From Pirellulales bacterium (GTDB lineage: Bacteria; Planctomycetota; Planctomycetia; Pirellulales; JAEUIK01), in the NCBI GenBank assembly GCA_019694455.1, contig JAIBBY010000010.1:1-64000 (forward strand): DNA of 64,000 bases, in the 5' to 3' direction. The translations under genes and the position numbers were made by a program. This document shows, in pieces, positions 11,740 to 21,641 of this stretch; the first letter of the stretch is position 1; every line of letters starts with the position of its first letter. The notes below the pieces were generated by a model. It was not told the DNA's origin and did not search any database. It saw nothing but the letters and a program-made list of their open reading frames with translations.

Positions 11740-13266
11740 TTAGCGCGCGGCGGGGGGCGACGCAACGCGCGAGGCGCCCAGCGAGGAAAGATGGGGCCGC
11801 GGAACGCCGGAACCTGGCTGGCGAGCAACCGCTTCCGTCGGAGCATCGCCGCTGGACAGCGATTTGCGTACCTGCGCCAACTCGACGCAATCGGGTTCGA
11901 GCTGGGCCCAGTCGTCGAGCACCTTGCGGGCCAGCGACGGATTACCGGTGGCGACCAATGCCGCCACGTACCAGCGGAGGCACAAGGGATCGCGACAGCC
12001 CGCCGTGTAGGCGGTTTCGAGATACGCCAGCGCCGGAATCCAGTTCCTCTGACTGGCGACGCAGGCGCCGCGGACGGCGCTGCGCAGCACATCGCGCTCG
12101 GCGCGATCCAGGCCCAGGCGATCGATCTCGGCGAGCGCGGCCGTTGTTTGTCCATGTTTGACATGCAATTCCAGACGACGGCGACCAACGCGCGGCGATT
12201 GCGGATACCGGGCAAAGGCCTCGTCTAGCACCAGCATGGCGGCCGGGTCGTCGCCCGAAAGCTGCAAGTTGAGGCTCAGGCAGATGGCTGCGATCTCGCC
12301 AATGGCGCGGACGTGCCAAGTTTCGGGATCGACCTGTCCGAACTGATGCGCAGCGCGATAGCTGCGCTGGGCGAGCGGCAGATGCCCCTGTTGCTGCAAA
12401 TAAGCGCCCATAGCGCACAAGAGTTGTGAATCGTAGGGAAACACCTCGAGCGCCGCGATGCACAGCTCGAGAGGCGCATTAGGTTCGGCGGAATCGGCCT
12501 GACAGGTGAGCAGCCCGTAGTAGGCCGAAAGCATGTCGGTCGATCCCCGACTGGCGGCGCCGAGCGCGCGGCGAAAATAATCGCGCGCCTTGCCTGGTTG
12601 CTGGAGCGCGACGCAGGCTTCGCCGAGCGCCAGGAAGAGCGCGGCAGAAGGGCCGCGTTCTTGCACCTCGCGTTCGATGAGCCTAAGGTTGCGCAAGGCG
12701 CGCTCGCGTTTGACGTCGGCATCGTGCTCGCGCTCGGTGCGGAGCATGCGCCAAGGGGCCAGCTCCAGTTCCATGCCGAGTTGGGCCATGGCCGGCTTGA
12801 TCGATTCGCGCACGCGCCCCACGAAGCGCAGGCCAGCGCGGCGCGGCATGAGACGAATGCGGGCGGCCTGTTCGGGATCGCCATCGGCCTGCGGGGCAGG
12901 CGTTTCGACCATCACCAGATACGCCTTTTCGAGGTCGGCCCCGCGATCAACAAAGTCGCGCAGCGGGACGGCGCAGCGCGGCGACAGTTGCTCGCCGGCG
13001 TCTATCCACAGCACCCAGTCGCCGGTCAACTCGTCGAGGCAACGATTGCGGGCGGCGGCGAAATCGTCTTCCCAGGCCACGGAAATCACGCGAGCGCCCG
13101 CGCTTTGGGCAATGGCCCCAGTGGCGTCGCGCGAGCCGGTGTCGAGCACCACGATTTCGTCGGCGATGGCGCGGACGCTCTGCAAGCTGGCCGCAATGAC
13201 GCCAGCGGCGTCGCGCGCGATCATGGCAACCGACAATCGGGGACGAGCGCCTGCGGCGGTCGACAT
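11740..13266 (-). CDS. Family 2 glycosyltransferase with TPR region
   Basis: 508 residues. The N-terminal GT2 fold begins RPRLSVAMIARDAAGVIAASL, with the donor-site DTGSRDATGAIAQ and DDFAAARNRCLDEL, then VLWIDAGEQLSP in the place of the metal-binding DxD. The C-terminal two thirds are TPR-like helices (for example LFLALGEACVALQQPGKARDYF). This arrangement is typical of planctomycete and Firmicute GT2-TPR enzymes that glycosylate surface polymers or proteins. The start at 13266 is supported by AGGAGG 8 bases upstream; a 42-residue upstream extension lacks GT features. Acceptor unknown. Confidence 0.88.
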   Translation of the reverse strand: MSTAAGARPRLSVAMIARDAAGVIAASLQSVRAIADEIVVLDTGSRDATGAIAQSAGARVISVAWEDDFAAARNRCLDELTGDWVLWIDAGEQLSPRCAVPLRDFVDRGADLEKAYLVMVETPAPQADGDPEQAARIRLMPRRAGLRFVGRVRESIKPAMAQLGMELELAPWRMLRTEREHDADVKRERALRNLRLIEREVQERGPSAALFLALGEACVALQQPGKARDYFRRALGAASRGSTDMLSAYYGLLTCQADSAEPNAPLELCIAALEVFPYDSQLLCAMGAYLQQQGHLPLAQRSYRAAHQFGQVDPETWHVRAIGEIAAICLSLNLQLSGDDPAAMLVLDEAFARYPQSPRVGRRRLELHVKHGQTTAALAEIDRLGLDRAERDVLRSAVRGACVASQRNWIPALAYLETAYTAGCRDPLCLRWYVAALVATGNPSLARKVLDDWAQLEPDCVELAQVRKSLSSGDAPTEAVARQPGSGVPRPHLSSLGASRVASPPAAR

Positions 13267-13439
13267 AGCGGATCCCTCCTGATGCCCTGCGCTCAAATCC
13301 AGATACGAGCCGCGATGGACGCTCATCCTCAAGCGCCGGGCGCGGAACAAGTCAGGGCGGCCCAAGTGTATCGGCCGCGGCAAATGGGGCAAAGAGCGGT
13401 TTGGCGGAGACTGCTAGCAGCCGTGTGCAGCCATGCGAT

Positions 13440-14636
13440 CTACGTGGTGTAGTCGGCGTTGAGTCGCACGTACTCGGCCGTGAGGTCGGTGGTCCAGAAT
13501 CGGAGCCTGGTGTCCCCCTCTCCCAGCGTGAGCACGATGCTGGTGTCGCGATGTTCGCGGATGGAGCGCGAGACTTCGGCCGCGTCGAAGGAGACGGGCG
13601 AGCCCGCCTCATAGAGCAAGAAGCCGTTGAGGCGCAGATCGACTCGGCTGGGATCGAACGGCACGCCGGCATAGCCGGCGGCGGAGACAATTCGCCCCCA
13701 GTTAGGATCGGCGCCGGCGATGGCGGTTTTGACCAGCGCGCTCTCGGCGATGGTCTTGGCGATGCGATGAGCGCTGGCGCGGTCGGCCGCGCCTTCGATA
13801 TCGATGGTCACCAGATGCGTGGCGCCTTCGCCATCGGCGGGGATCATGCGCGCCAGTTCGCGGCATACTTCGGCCAACGCTCGGCCAAACGCGGCGCGAT
13901 CGTCGGGAGCGAGGAGGGGTTTGGCGTCCGCGGCGCCGGAGGCCAACAGCAAAACCGTGTCGTTGGTGCTCATGTGGCCGTCGACGCTGATCGCGTTGAA
14001 GCTCTCGCTGACAGCGGCCTGTAGCGCGCGCTGCGCGTCGGGCGGGGCCAGCGCGGCGTCGGTCATCACCACGGCGAGCATGGTGGCCATGTTGGGGCCG
14101 ATCATGGCCGCGCCTTTGCACATGCCGGTGACGCGAAACGTTTTGCCGCGGGCCGTAAAGGAAGCGGTGGCCAGCTTGTGCCGCGTGTCGGTGGTCATCA
14201 TCGCCTGCGCGGCGGCAACCAGATGGGCATCGCTGACGCCAAGTTGTTGGCCGGCGGCGGCGATCCCTTTTTCGATCTTTTCCATCGGCAAAAAGCGGCC
14301 GATCACACCGGTCGACATGACGAGCAATTGCTCTGGAGTGGCGCCAATCGCGGCGGCGGCCAGCGCGGCCATTTGCTCGGCGTCGCGGTAGCCGCGATCT
14401 CCGGTGCAGGCATTGGCGTTGCCCGAGTTGACGACGACGCCGCGTATCTGGTCGCTGGGCGTTCGCTGCCGGTCGAGCGCGACAGGAGCGGCAAAGACCA
14501 GATTCTGAGTATAGACGCCAACGGCGGTCGCAGGTCGGTCGGTGGCCACCAGCGCCAGATCGAGTTTGCCGTCGTCGTGCTTGACGCCGGCATGTACTCC
14601 GGCGACTCGGAACCCGACGGGGAGAGAGATGCTCAT
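13440..14636 (-). CDS. argJ: Glutamate N-acetyltransferase / ornithine acetyltransferase
   Basis: 398 residues. ArgJ recycles the acetyl group from N-acetylornithine to glutamate and, in bifunctional forms, also uses acetyl-CoA. The precursor self-cleaves before a Thr, visible in KGAAMIGPNMATMLAVVMTD; the segment GVVVNSGNANACTGDRGYRD is also family-typical. The C-terminus IVLTLGEGDTRLRFWTTDL is complete. It lies 16 bp downstream of argC on the same strand, so the two form an arginine operon. Whether it is mono- or bifunctional cannot be decided from sequence; no argA was seen in the window. Confidence 0.96.
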   Translation of the reverse strand: MSISLPVGFRVAGVHAGVKHDDGKLDLALVATDRPATAVGVYTQNLVFAAPVALDRQRTPSDQIRGVVVNSGNANACTGDRGYRDAEQMAALAAAAIGATPEQLLVMSTGVIGRFLPMEKIEKGIAAAGQQLGVSDAHLVAAAQAMMTTDTRHKLATASFTARGKTFRVTGMCKGAAMIGPNMATMLAVVMTDAALAPPDAQRALQAAVSESFNAISVDGHMSTNDTVLLLASGAADAKPLLAPDDRAAFGRALAEVCRELARMIPADGEGATHLVTIDIEGAADRASAHRIAKTIAESALVKTAIAGADPNWGRIVSAAGYAGVPFDPSRVDLRLNGFLLYEAGSPVSFDAAEVSRSIREHRDTSIVLTLGEGDTRLRFWTTDLTAEYVRLNADYTT

Positions 14637-14652
14637 GGACTAATTTCTCTGG

Positions 14653-15669
14653 TTACAACAGCGCCGTGGTTTCTGGATAGCCATACATGAGGTTGAAGTT
14701 TTGCACGGCGGCGCCGGCCGCGCCTTTGACGAGGTTGTCGATGGCGCTAATGGTGAGGACTCGGCCGCGCACCAGGCGAACGGTGAGATCGCAGAAATTT
14801 GTGCCCGACACGTCCTTGGTGGCCGGCAGATGACTTACAACGCGCACAAAAGGTTCGCTGGCATACGCCTCGCGCAGCGCGGCTTGCAGCTTTTCCTCAG
14901 TCACGCCAGGCGCTGGAAGGCTGTAGGCAGTGGTGAGGATACCGCGATCCATTGGAACCAGGTGCGGCGTGAAGACGATGCGCGGCGCGCGGCCGGAAGC
15001 CTTGCCGAGGATCTGCTCGATCTCCGGGGTATGGCGATGATTGCCGATGCCGTAGGCGGAGATGCTTTCGTTGCATTCGGGATATAGGATCGATAGTTTG
15101 AGCGCGCGGCCGGCGCCGGAGACTCCGCTCTTGGCGTCAACGATGATATCGCGGTCTTCGATCAGTCCGGCGCTCAATAAAGGCGCCAGCGGCAGAATGG
15201 TCGAGGTGGGATAGCAACCGGGGTTGGCGATCAACTGGGCGCCGCGAATCTGGTCGCGAAACCATTCGGGCAGCCCATAGACTGTTTTGCCAAGTCGCTC
15301 GGGATCGTGATGTTCTTCTTTGTACCACTCGCGGTACGAGGCGTGATCGGCCAGGCGATAATCGGCGCTAAAGTCGATGACGCGCTTGCCGGGCCGCAAT
15401 AGTTGCGGAACGAGTTTGCTGGTCACACCATGGGGGAGGCAACTGAACACGCAATCGGCGCGATCGACGAGTTGCTGCGGCGTGAGGTCTTCGAGCGGCA
15501 GATCGAGCCGACCGGTGAGCGAGGGGTGCGTTTGCGAGATCGGTGGCGAGCCTTCCTGCCGACTGGTGACGGCCACGATTTGAGCGTTGGGGTGGCGCAG
15601 CAGGAGCTTGATCAACTCCAAGGCGGAGTAACCGGTGGCGCCGAGGATGGCAATGCGTGTGGCGGACAT
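14653..15669 (-). CDS. argC: N-acetyl-gamma-glutamyl-phosphate reductase
   Basis: 338 residues. ArgC reduces N-acetylglutamyl phosphate to the semialdehyde with NADPH. The NADP-binding start is RIAILGATGYSALELIKLLLRHP, the catalytic cysteine is in LIANPGCYPTSTILPL, and VFTPHLVPMDRGILTT carries the family histidine region. First gene of the argC-argJ pair. The 216 bp upstream to the divergent S41-like gene must hold both promoters; no operator was recognised. Confidence 0.96.
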   Translation of the reverse strand: MSATRIAILGATGYSALELIKLLLRHPNAQIVAVTSRQEGSPPISQTHPSLTGRLDLPLEDLTPQQLVDRADCVFSCLPHGVTSKLVPQLLRPGKRVIDFSADYRLADHASYREWYKEEHHDPERLGKTVYGLPEWFRDQIRGAQLIANPGCYPTSTILPLAPLLSAGLIEDRDIIVDAKSGVSGAGRALKLSILYPECNESISAYGIGNHRHTPEIEQILGKASGRAPRIVFTPHLVPMDRGILTTAYSLPAPGVTEEKLQAALREAYASEPFVRVVSHLPATKDVSGTNFCDLTVRLVRGRVLTISAIDNLVKGAAGAAVQNFNLMYGYPETTALL

Positions 15670-15885
15670 GGGCGGCTCGAAAGGGAGAAACTAGGCAGTT
15701 AGGAGGGCCGAACGCCGGCTCAGGTTCGCCGGCGGCGAGGGAGAATCGCCGCGACCAAGGCGCCGGCGGAGGGCGAGCGCAGTATAGCGGTCGGGGCGGG
15801 AAGCGAAAGAACCCGGGAATCTCCAAGATCCATGGCAGAATCGCGAATCGAGAGTTGGCAAGCGAATCAAGCCTAGGGAGCAACC

Positions 15886-17598
15886 ATGCGCGCACGCAGT
15901 TGCATGATGTTCGGCCGGTTGGTCGTCGCCGGTATCTTTTCCGGCATTTGCGGATGGCAGTTATTTGGCGGCGAAGCTCCGCTCGATGGGGAGGCGTATT
16001 ACCGCGTGAGGCGCGAAGCGCGGCAACTGTACCGGGAGCACAATTATGCGGCCGCGATTCCGCTCTATGAACAATTGACGAGTAGCTTTGCGCACGACGG
16101 CCAAAACTGGCTGGAATTGGCCGCCTGCCAGACCGCCGAGAAGCAGTACCAAGCGGCCATCGCCAGTTACGAACAGGCCATGCGCTACGGCGCCAGCGAA
16201 CCCGACATCAACAGTCGTCGCATCGCGGGGCTTTATGCCGAACTGCAAAAGAAGGAACAGGCGTATGAGTGGCTCGACCGCGCGATGACCAGCGGCATGG
16301 CGGAGCGCATATTGCTGCGGCGCGACGATCAGTTCGCCAGAATGCGCGACGAGGATCGCTTTCGCACGCTAGCGGCTGAGCCACTGGATGCGAGAACTTC
16401 TCGCGGTGAGCGGTGGCGACGCGATCTGGATTTTTTGGTCGCTGAAGCCGAGCGGCTTCACCCCGGCCAGCACTCCGAACTAGGGCGCGGCGCAGGAGCT
16501 AACGAGTTAGCCGCAGCGGTTGAACGGTTAAAACCACGAATCGCGGACCTAACTGACGCGCAGATGCTGATCGAGCTACATCGCGTGCTGGCACTATTGG
16601 GGGACGGGCATTCGCGGACGTCGCTGTTTCATCGGCAGATCCGGCTAACCCGGCTGCCGCTGACGCTCTATCGGTTCGCAGACTGTGTTTGTGTCGTAAA
16701 TACTGCGCCGGAGCACGAGCGATGGATTGGCGCGCGAGTGGTGAAGATCGCAGATACGCCCATCGATCAGGCAGTTGATTCAGTTACCCCGATCATCAGT
16801 CGGGATAACGAAATGGGGATTCGCGTCTGGGCGCCGATTTATCTCACCGTGCCGGCGGTGCTGGAAAGATGTGGAATTGCTGGCGAGACTGGCCGCGTGG
16901 CGTTGACGCTGCAGCGCGACGGCAGCAGCCAGGAGACTGCGGTATTGGAAGCGGTCGCGCTGCGACCGAGCAACGACAGTGGACGATCGGCGCTACAGCG
17001 CGACAACGACAATCCGCTGTGGCTGCGCGACACGGAGACCAATTATTGGCTGGAGCACCTGCCTGACGACCATGCCATCTTTGTTCAGTTCAACGGTGTG
17101 GGAGAAGCTCGCGGCGAATCGATCGAGGAGTTTTCACGGCGATTGCAGCAGACATATACCGATGCCGATGTGCGGCGGCTGATCGTCGACGTGCGCCACA
17201 ATGGGGGAGGCAACACGTTCTTATACCAGCCGCTGCTGAGGACGCTCATACACTTCGAGCGTGACAAGCCGGGGCGTCGCCTTTTCCTGCTGACGAGCCG
17301 TCACACTTTTTCGGCGTGTCAGAACTTCTGCACCGACGTTGATCGTCTGACCGACGCTGTGTTTGCTGGCGAACCGACTGGATCCAATCCCAACTTTATT
17401 GGCGAGTCGACGATGGTGGTGCTGCCGCACACCGAGCTGCAGGTGAGCATCTCCACGCGCGTGTGGCAGTTTTCGTATCCGATGGACCGGCGAGTATGGA
17501 TCGCCCCCGACGTGCCGGTGGCGCTCACGTCGGCGGATTATTTTGCCGGTCGTGATCCGGTTTTAGAGGCAGTGCGCCGCGTGATTGCGGCGGAGTAG
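15886..17598 (+). CDS. TPR / S41-family peptidase-like exported protein
   Basis: 570 residues. Residues 1-28 look like a signal peptide (MFGRLVVAGIFSGICGWQLF). TPR-like helices follow (about 35-140: YREHNYAAAIPLYEQLTSSF, YQAAIASYEQAMRYG). The C-terminal half (about 185-560) resembles the S41 tail-specific protease fold: VRRLIVDVRHNGGGNTFLY, then LFLLTSRHTFSACQNFCTDV with the likely catalytic Ser in TFSA, and VFAGEPTGSNPNF. The downstream Lys of classical CtpA enzymes is not obvious, so activity is uncertain. It is divergent from argC. Confidence 0.82.
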   Translation: MRARSCMMFGRLVVAGIFSGICGWQLFGGEAPLDGEAYYRVRREARQLYREHNYAAAIPLYEQLTSSFAHDGQNWLELAACQTAEKQYQAAIASYEQAMRYGASEPDINSRRIAGLYAELQKKEQAYEWLDRAMTSGMAERILLRRDDQFARMRDEDRFRTLAAEPLDARTSRGERWRRDLDFLVAEAERLHPGQHSELGRGAGANELAAAVERLKPRIADLTDAQMLIELHRVLALLGDGHSRTSLFHRQIRLTRLPLTLYRFADCVCVVNTAPEHERWIGARVVKIADTPIDQAVDSVTPIISRDNEMGIRVWAPIYLTVPAVLERCGIAGETGRVALTLQRDGSSQETAVLEAVALRPSNDSGRSALQRDNDNPLWLRDTETNYWLEHLPDDHAIFVQFNGVGEARGESIEEFSRRLQQTYTDADVRRLIVDVRHNGGGNTFLYQPLLRTLIHFERDKPGRRLFLLTSRHTFSACQNFCTDVDRLTDAVFAGEPTGSNPNFIGESTMVVLPHTELQVSISTRVWQFSYPMDRRVWIAPDVPVALTSADYFAGRDPVLEAVRRVIAAE

Positions 17599-17643
17599 CG
17601 CCACGTATCGGATTGGTCGCTCGCAACCGAACGCGACGCCGGT

Positions 17644-18039
17644 CTAGCGGCGGAACGCGCGGGCGATTCCCGAGACCACACGGGTGCGAGGCGCGCCGCG
17701 ATCGGCGCCGGAGTCGGGGCGCGGTTCGATCCGCGGCTGTTCGGTCTCAAGCGGCGCATCGGCCGCGGGGGTGGGAATTGGCTCGGCCTCGGTGGGCGCC
17801 GCGGATTCGCTGGGGGAGGTGATGACTCCCTCTTCGATCACCTGTTCTCCGCCGTAGGAGACGACCGGCGCGGGACCCAGAATGGAACCGGCGCGCAGGT
17901 GCAGATCGAAGCAAGGATCGCCTTCGCCTCTAGGCCCCAGAAAGGTTGGTGGGCAGTCATCGTAGGGGCTGGCGCACATCGCGCAGCCCGACGAGACCAT
18001 CAGCGACAACAGCCCAACGAGAGACCAGGCACGGCTCAT
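17644..18039 (-). CDS. Small lipoprotein, unknown function
   Basis: 131 residues. A signal peptide with lipobox, MSRAWSLVGLLSLMVSSGC, makes Cys19 the likely lipidated residue. The mature part starts AMCASPYDDCPPTFLGPRG, then has a Pro/Glu/Ala-rich low-complexity tail ending in an Arg-rich segment (SGIARAFRR). The start ATG at 18039 has AAGGG about 7 bases upstream; the ATG 14 codons earlier would bury the signal peptide. No domain is known to me for the mature part. Confidence 0.75.
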   Translation of the reverse strand: MSRAWSLVGLLSLMVSSGCAMCASPYDDCPPTFLGPRGEGDPCFDLHLRAGSILGPAPVVSYGGEQVIEEGVITSPSESAAPTEAEPIPTPAADAPLETEQPRIEPRPDSGADRGAPRTRVVSGIARAFRR

Positions 18040-18192
18040 ACAACGCCCTTTGAGATCAAGTTCGCGGGCGACTGCTAGCACTGCGACACTGCCCTATCGC
18101 ATGCGCGCATCCGCCTGGGAGCGAAGGCTCGGTAGCGGTATATTCGGCCGCCCGCAGTTTGCCGCCCGCGTTTTTCTTGCGGAATTTTTCGA

Positions 18193-19770
18193 ATGTCCTA
18201 TCCAGGGCAACTTCAGCGCGCACGCAGTCTCGCCTGTCTTGCGCCGTTTGTCCGCGCGCATGCCGAAGTGCTGTCACTGGCGGTGCTGGCGATTGTGGTG
18301 CGACTGCCCGGCCTGGGACGGCCGCTACTCGGCAACTTTGCCACCAAGAATGTGGTTTACGCGATGATCGCGCGAAACTGGGCCACCGGCGCCAGCAGCA
18401 TTTGGCGGCCGGCGCTGGATAGTTTGTCTGGCGATGGACTGGCGCTGCACCTGCTCGAGTTTCCGCTGGCGGCCTATCTGGCTGGCGGCGCCTGGCGATG
18501 GCTGGGGGGCTCGCTCGACGTTTGGGGGCGACTTGTCTCGGTGCTATTCAGCGCGGCCGCCGTGGCGCTGCTCTACGATCTGGCGCGGCGCTGGCACGGC
18601 CGGCGCGTGGCGCTGGCCGCGGCGCTGGCGCTGGCGCTGTCGCCGGTGAGCATCATCTATGGGCAGGCATTCATGCTCGAACCGTCACTTGTCTGCCTGA
18701 GCATCGCCTGCATCTGGAGCTGTGATCGCTGGATGAGCAGTCGCCGCGGCGTTTGGCTCGTAGTCGCCGCGCTCGCGCTGGCTGGAGCGCTGTTGACCAA
18801 GGTCTATATCGCCGTGCTGCTGCTGCCACTGGTGTGGATGTGCTGGGCTGCGCGCCATCACCTTGGCGGCGCTAGGCTGTTATTAACCGTCGCCGTGCTG
18901 ATGCTGGCGACGCTGCCGGCGGCGCTGTGGTACGCGCATGCCGCCCGAGCGGCGGCGCCCGGCAGTGAGTTGGCGGAGCGCGTGTTTTACTCGGTGCGAG
19001 ACAGCGCGGCGGCGCACCTGCCACCGCATCCGCTGTTAGGCGAGCCGCGTTTTTACGCGCGTCTGGCGGTTGACCTGATGACAGTGATGCTCACGCCGGT
19101 GGGCGCCGCGCTCTTGGCAATTGGCCTGGCGCGGCGCGACAGCCGGCGGCATCTGCCGTGGCTGGCGGCGTATGCAATCCTGGTGCTGCTGTTGCCGCGT
19201 AAATTCTATGAGATGAACTACTATGCGCTGGTGATCTTGCCGCCGTTTTGTCTGATGGTGGGACTCGGTTGGGACGCGATAGCGGCGCGGCTTAACCAGC
19301 GTCGCCTGGTTCTGGCGACGGTTGCGCTGACGGGGGCGCTATGCGCGGCCCGCTATGCGGCGCGGCCGGCGTTCTTTACTCCCGACGAAGATCGCGGAGT
19401 GCTGGCCGCGGCTAGCGCGGCGCAGCGGTTGGCGCCAGTCGGCGAGCCCGTCGTCGCCGTGCATGGTTCGACGCTGGACTTACTCTACTACACCGAGCGG
19501 CGGGGCTGGTTCTTTGCCGCCGGCGACGCAGAATTTGACGAGCGAATCGCGGCTGCGCAAACGGGCGGGGCGCGGATTGCAGTGGTCGTGGGGCCCGAGA
19601 GCGACCAGCAAGTTTTTCGCGCCCGCTTCCAGGAGATGGAAGCAGACCGGCAGTACGGCTACGCCATCTATCGACTTGCCGGCGGCCCGAGCATGCCGCT
19701 CATGACGCGCCGCAAGGAACCGCCTGCGGGTCAGCCAGTGGCGACCGGGGCCAGCGTCATCGCGAATTGA
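18193..19770 (+). CDS. Membrane glycosyltransferase of the GT39/ArnT type
   Basis: 525 residues, with about ten hydrophobic segments in the first 380. The first periplasmic loop has LLGNFATKNVVYAMIARNW, the counterpart of the acidic catalytic loop in ArnT/PMT enzymes, but here without the usual DE pair. The segment GRRVALAAALALALSPVSIIYGQAFMLEP matches the family's loop (split here as positions about 137-165). These enzymes move sugars from polyprenyl phosphate to lipid or protein on the outer face of the inner membrane. The 3' end overlaps the convergent phosphoesterase gene by 40 bp. Confidence 0.85.
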   Translation: MSYPGQLQRARSLACLAPFVRAHAEVLSLAVLAIVVRLPGLGRPLLGNFATKNVVYAMIARNWATGASSIWRPALDSLSGDGLALHLLEFPLAAYLAGGAWRWLGGSLDVWGRLVSVLFSAAAVALLYDLARRWHGRRVALAAALALALSPVSIIYGQAFMLEPSLVCLSIACIWSCDRWMSSRRGVWLVVAALALAGALLTKVYIAVLLLPLVWMCWAARHHLGGARLLLTVAVLMLATLPAALWYAHAARAAAPGSELAERVFYSVRDSAAAHLPPHPLLGEPRFYARLAVDLMTVMLTPVGAALLAIGLARRDSRRHLPWLAAYAILVLLLPRKFYEMNYYALVILPPFCLMVGLGWDAIAARLNQRRLVLATVALTGALCAARYAARPAFFTPDEDRGVLAAASAAQRLAPVGEPVVAVHGSTLDLLYYTERRGWFFAAGDAEFDERIAAAQTGGARIAVVVGPESDQQVFRARFQEMEADRQYGYAIYRLAGGPSMPLMTRRKEPPAGQPVATGASVIAN

Positions 19771-20807
19771 TTTTGCGGCGACTCGTTGCGCTCTTGGCGC
19801 GTGGGGGAGTAATCGTAGACCTGCACCGACTTGCCATCGGGACGAAATTCGAGCAGCCGCAACCAGCCGTCGCCCCCTTTGGGGCGCATCTGAAAATTGA
19901 CGAGCACTTGCGGCACCTCGCGTCCGGCGGGGGTGGCGGTGACAGTGCGCCCGAGGCCGTCTTTCAGCACATGGCCATTCAAGGTGAGGATGAAGTTCTC
20001 GTGGCGCGAGACGAGCCCCGTCCATAGCTCCTCGCCGTCGGTCACATCGTCGTCGGTGGCCTTGGCGACGCCGTAGCTGTGCGGATTCCACATTTGCTTG
20101 GCGCCGTACTTCTTCCAGTCGTAGCGGGTGTCGTCGAAGTACATGTAAGCGTGCGTGATGAGAATCGCCTCGCGCTGGCGATGGCGGTCGACCACTTCGT
20201 TGGCCCAGCGCAGCACGTCGCGCCGCGGGCCGAACTCGAGCGCGAGCACCAAAAAGTCGCGTCCGCCGGCGGAAAAGAGATGAAACGAGTTCTCCAGGCG
20301 ATCGGACTCGCGGTCGTACGTGCCGCCAAAGTGGGAGCGGTCTTTGAACTGGCCGACCGAGAAGTAATCGTTCAGCCGGGTGGTGCGGTCGGTGCAGCCA
20401 CCGCCGTCGCTGTAATCGTGGTTGCCGGGGGTGAGCACGTACGGCACGTGGCCATCGAGCAGGGCCATTGCCTTGCGGGCGTTCTCCCACTCGGGCACGG
20501 CGTTGTTGTTGGTGATGTCGCCCAGGTGCAGCACGCAAGCGATGTTGCGCGGCTTTTGGTTTTCGACGATCCAACCGGTTTGCGCCAGATAGGTTTGCGG
20601 ATAGCGCTCGCTGTAGTTTTGGGTGTCGGGCAGCACGGCAATGGTGAAGGCGCCGGGTTCTGGCAGCGGGGGTTCGCCAGCGACCAGTTTGCCATCGGCA
20701 TACGGATCAGCATTGGCGGCCTGGGCGCTGGCCAGTGAGAGCGCGGCGGGAGCACAGGCCCAGGCGGCCCCGGTTTTGAGAACCTGGCGACGTGTAAGCT
20801 GCGACAT
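19731..20807 (-). CDS. Tat-exported calcineurin-like phosphoesterase
   Basis: 358 residues. The N-terminus has a twin-arginine signal (LTRRQVLKTGAAWACAPAAL). Metallophosphatase motifs follow in order: AVLPDTQNYSE (first Asp), CVLHLGDITNN (GD), VLTPGNHDYSDG (GNHD), AILITHAYMYFDDTR (H) and LTLNGHVLKDG (GH). The active site binds two metal ions; substrate unknown. The start at 20807 is chosen because the Tat motif begins there and GGAGA lies 7 bases upstream; the open frame extends 56 codons further but is unlike a protein. Its 3' end overlaps the GT39 gene. Confidence 0.9.
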   Translation of the reverse strand: MSQLTRRQVLKTGAAWACAPAALSLASAQAANADPYADGKLVAGEPPLPEPGAFTIAVLPDTQNYSERYPQTYLAQTGWIVENQKPRNIACVLHLGDITNNNAVPEWENARKAMALLDGHVPYVLTPGNHDYSDGGGCTDRTTRLNDYFSVGQFKDRSHFGGTYDRESDRLENSFHLFSAGGRDFLVLALEFGPRRDVLRWANEVVDRHRQREAILITHAYMYFDDTRYDWKKYGAKQMWNPHSYGVAKATDDDVTDGEELWTGLVSRHENFILTLNGHVLKDGLGRTVTATPAGREVPQVLVNFQMRPKGGDGWLRLLEFRPDGKSVQVYDYSPTRQERNESPQNQFAMTLAPVATG

Positions 20808-20964
20808 GGCGGCATCTCCGGAGAACTGACTGGCGCTGGGCGGACGAGAACGATGCTGGACATTATGGCCGCTGGCCAGCGCGGCACAACTTTTTTGAGC
20901 TTGGGCCGCCGATCGACGCAGTATGCTAATGGCGAGATGTCGCGAAACCCGACCGGTCACAACC

Positions 20965-21498
20965 ATGAATACCATCGCCGCCTTCGCACATGAGTTCGAT
21001 CGCTATCGAGGAATGATCGAGCGAGCGCTCGACGGACTTGCGGACGACGATTTTTTTCGTCGACCGTCGGCTGAGGTCAATTCGCTGGCGCTGGTCATCA
21101 AGCATCTGACGGGAAATCTGAGTTCGCGCTGGACCGACTTTTTGACCAGTGACGGCGAGAAGCCCAATCGCGATCGCGATCAAGAATTTGTCCTCGGCGT
21201 CGCCGACACGCGAGCCAGCTTGATGGCGCGTTGGCGCGAGGCCTGGAGCGTGGTCGAGGGCGCGCTTAGCAGCCTGAACGACAGCGATCTGGACCGGCTG
21301 GTGACCATACGCGGCGAGCCACACTCGGTGTTCCAGGCGCTGCTGCGCAGCGCAAATCATTTGGCATACCATGCGGGACAGGTGACCTATCTGGCCCGGC
21401 TTTTCCGTCCCGATGCCCCGTGGATCACCATCGCGCCGGGCAAGAGTCGCGAACACAGTGCGGGGAGTTACTTGATCCAAGATGCGTCTGGGAGATGA
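20965..21498 (+). CDS. DinB-like (DUF1572 type) metal-binding protein
   Basis: 177 residues from the ATG at 20965; an in-frame ATG 42 bp upstream is less likely. The four-helix DinB-like fold is suggested by MIERALDGLADDDFFRRP, VIKHLTGNLSSRW with the first histidine, and SANHLAYHAGQVTYLARLF with the HxxxH pair. DinB-superfamily proteins are often metal-dependent thiol transferases, but this subgroup is not characterised. No operon partner is clear; the fusion-oxidase gene starts 143 bp downstream. Confidence 0.82.
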   Translation: MNTIAAFAHEFDRYRGMIERALDGLADDDFFRRPSAEVNSLALVIKHLTGNLSSRWTDFLTSDGEKPNRDRDQEFVLGVADTRASLMARWREAWSVVEGALSSLNDSDLDRLVTIRGEPHSVFQALLRSANHLAYHAGQVTYLARLFRPDAPWITIAPGKSREHSAGSYLIQDASGR

Positions 21499-21641
21499 TC
21501 GCGGGATCCGACTACCGGAATAGACTGATCCAAGTCGATCAGCCAGCCTTTGTCCCCAGGGGCTTGGCGCGGCTACAATACTCGGGCTTGGCCGGCGGTA
21601 TTGATGAGCCGGCCCCTCTTCTTTTCGCAAGGAAACTCTCC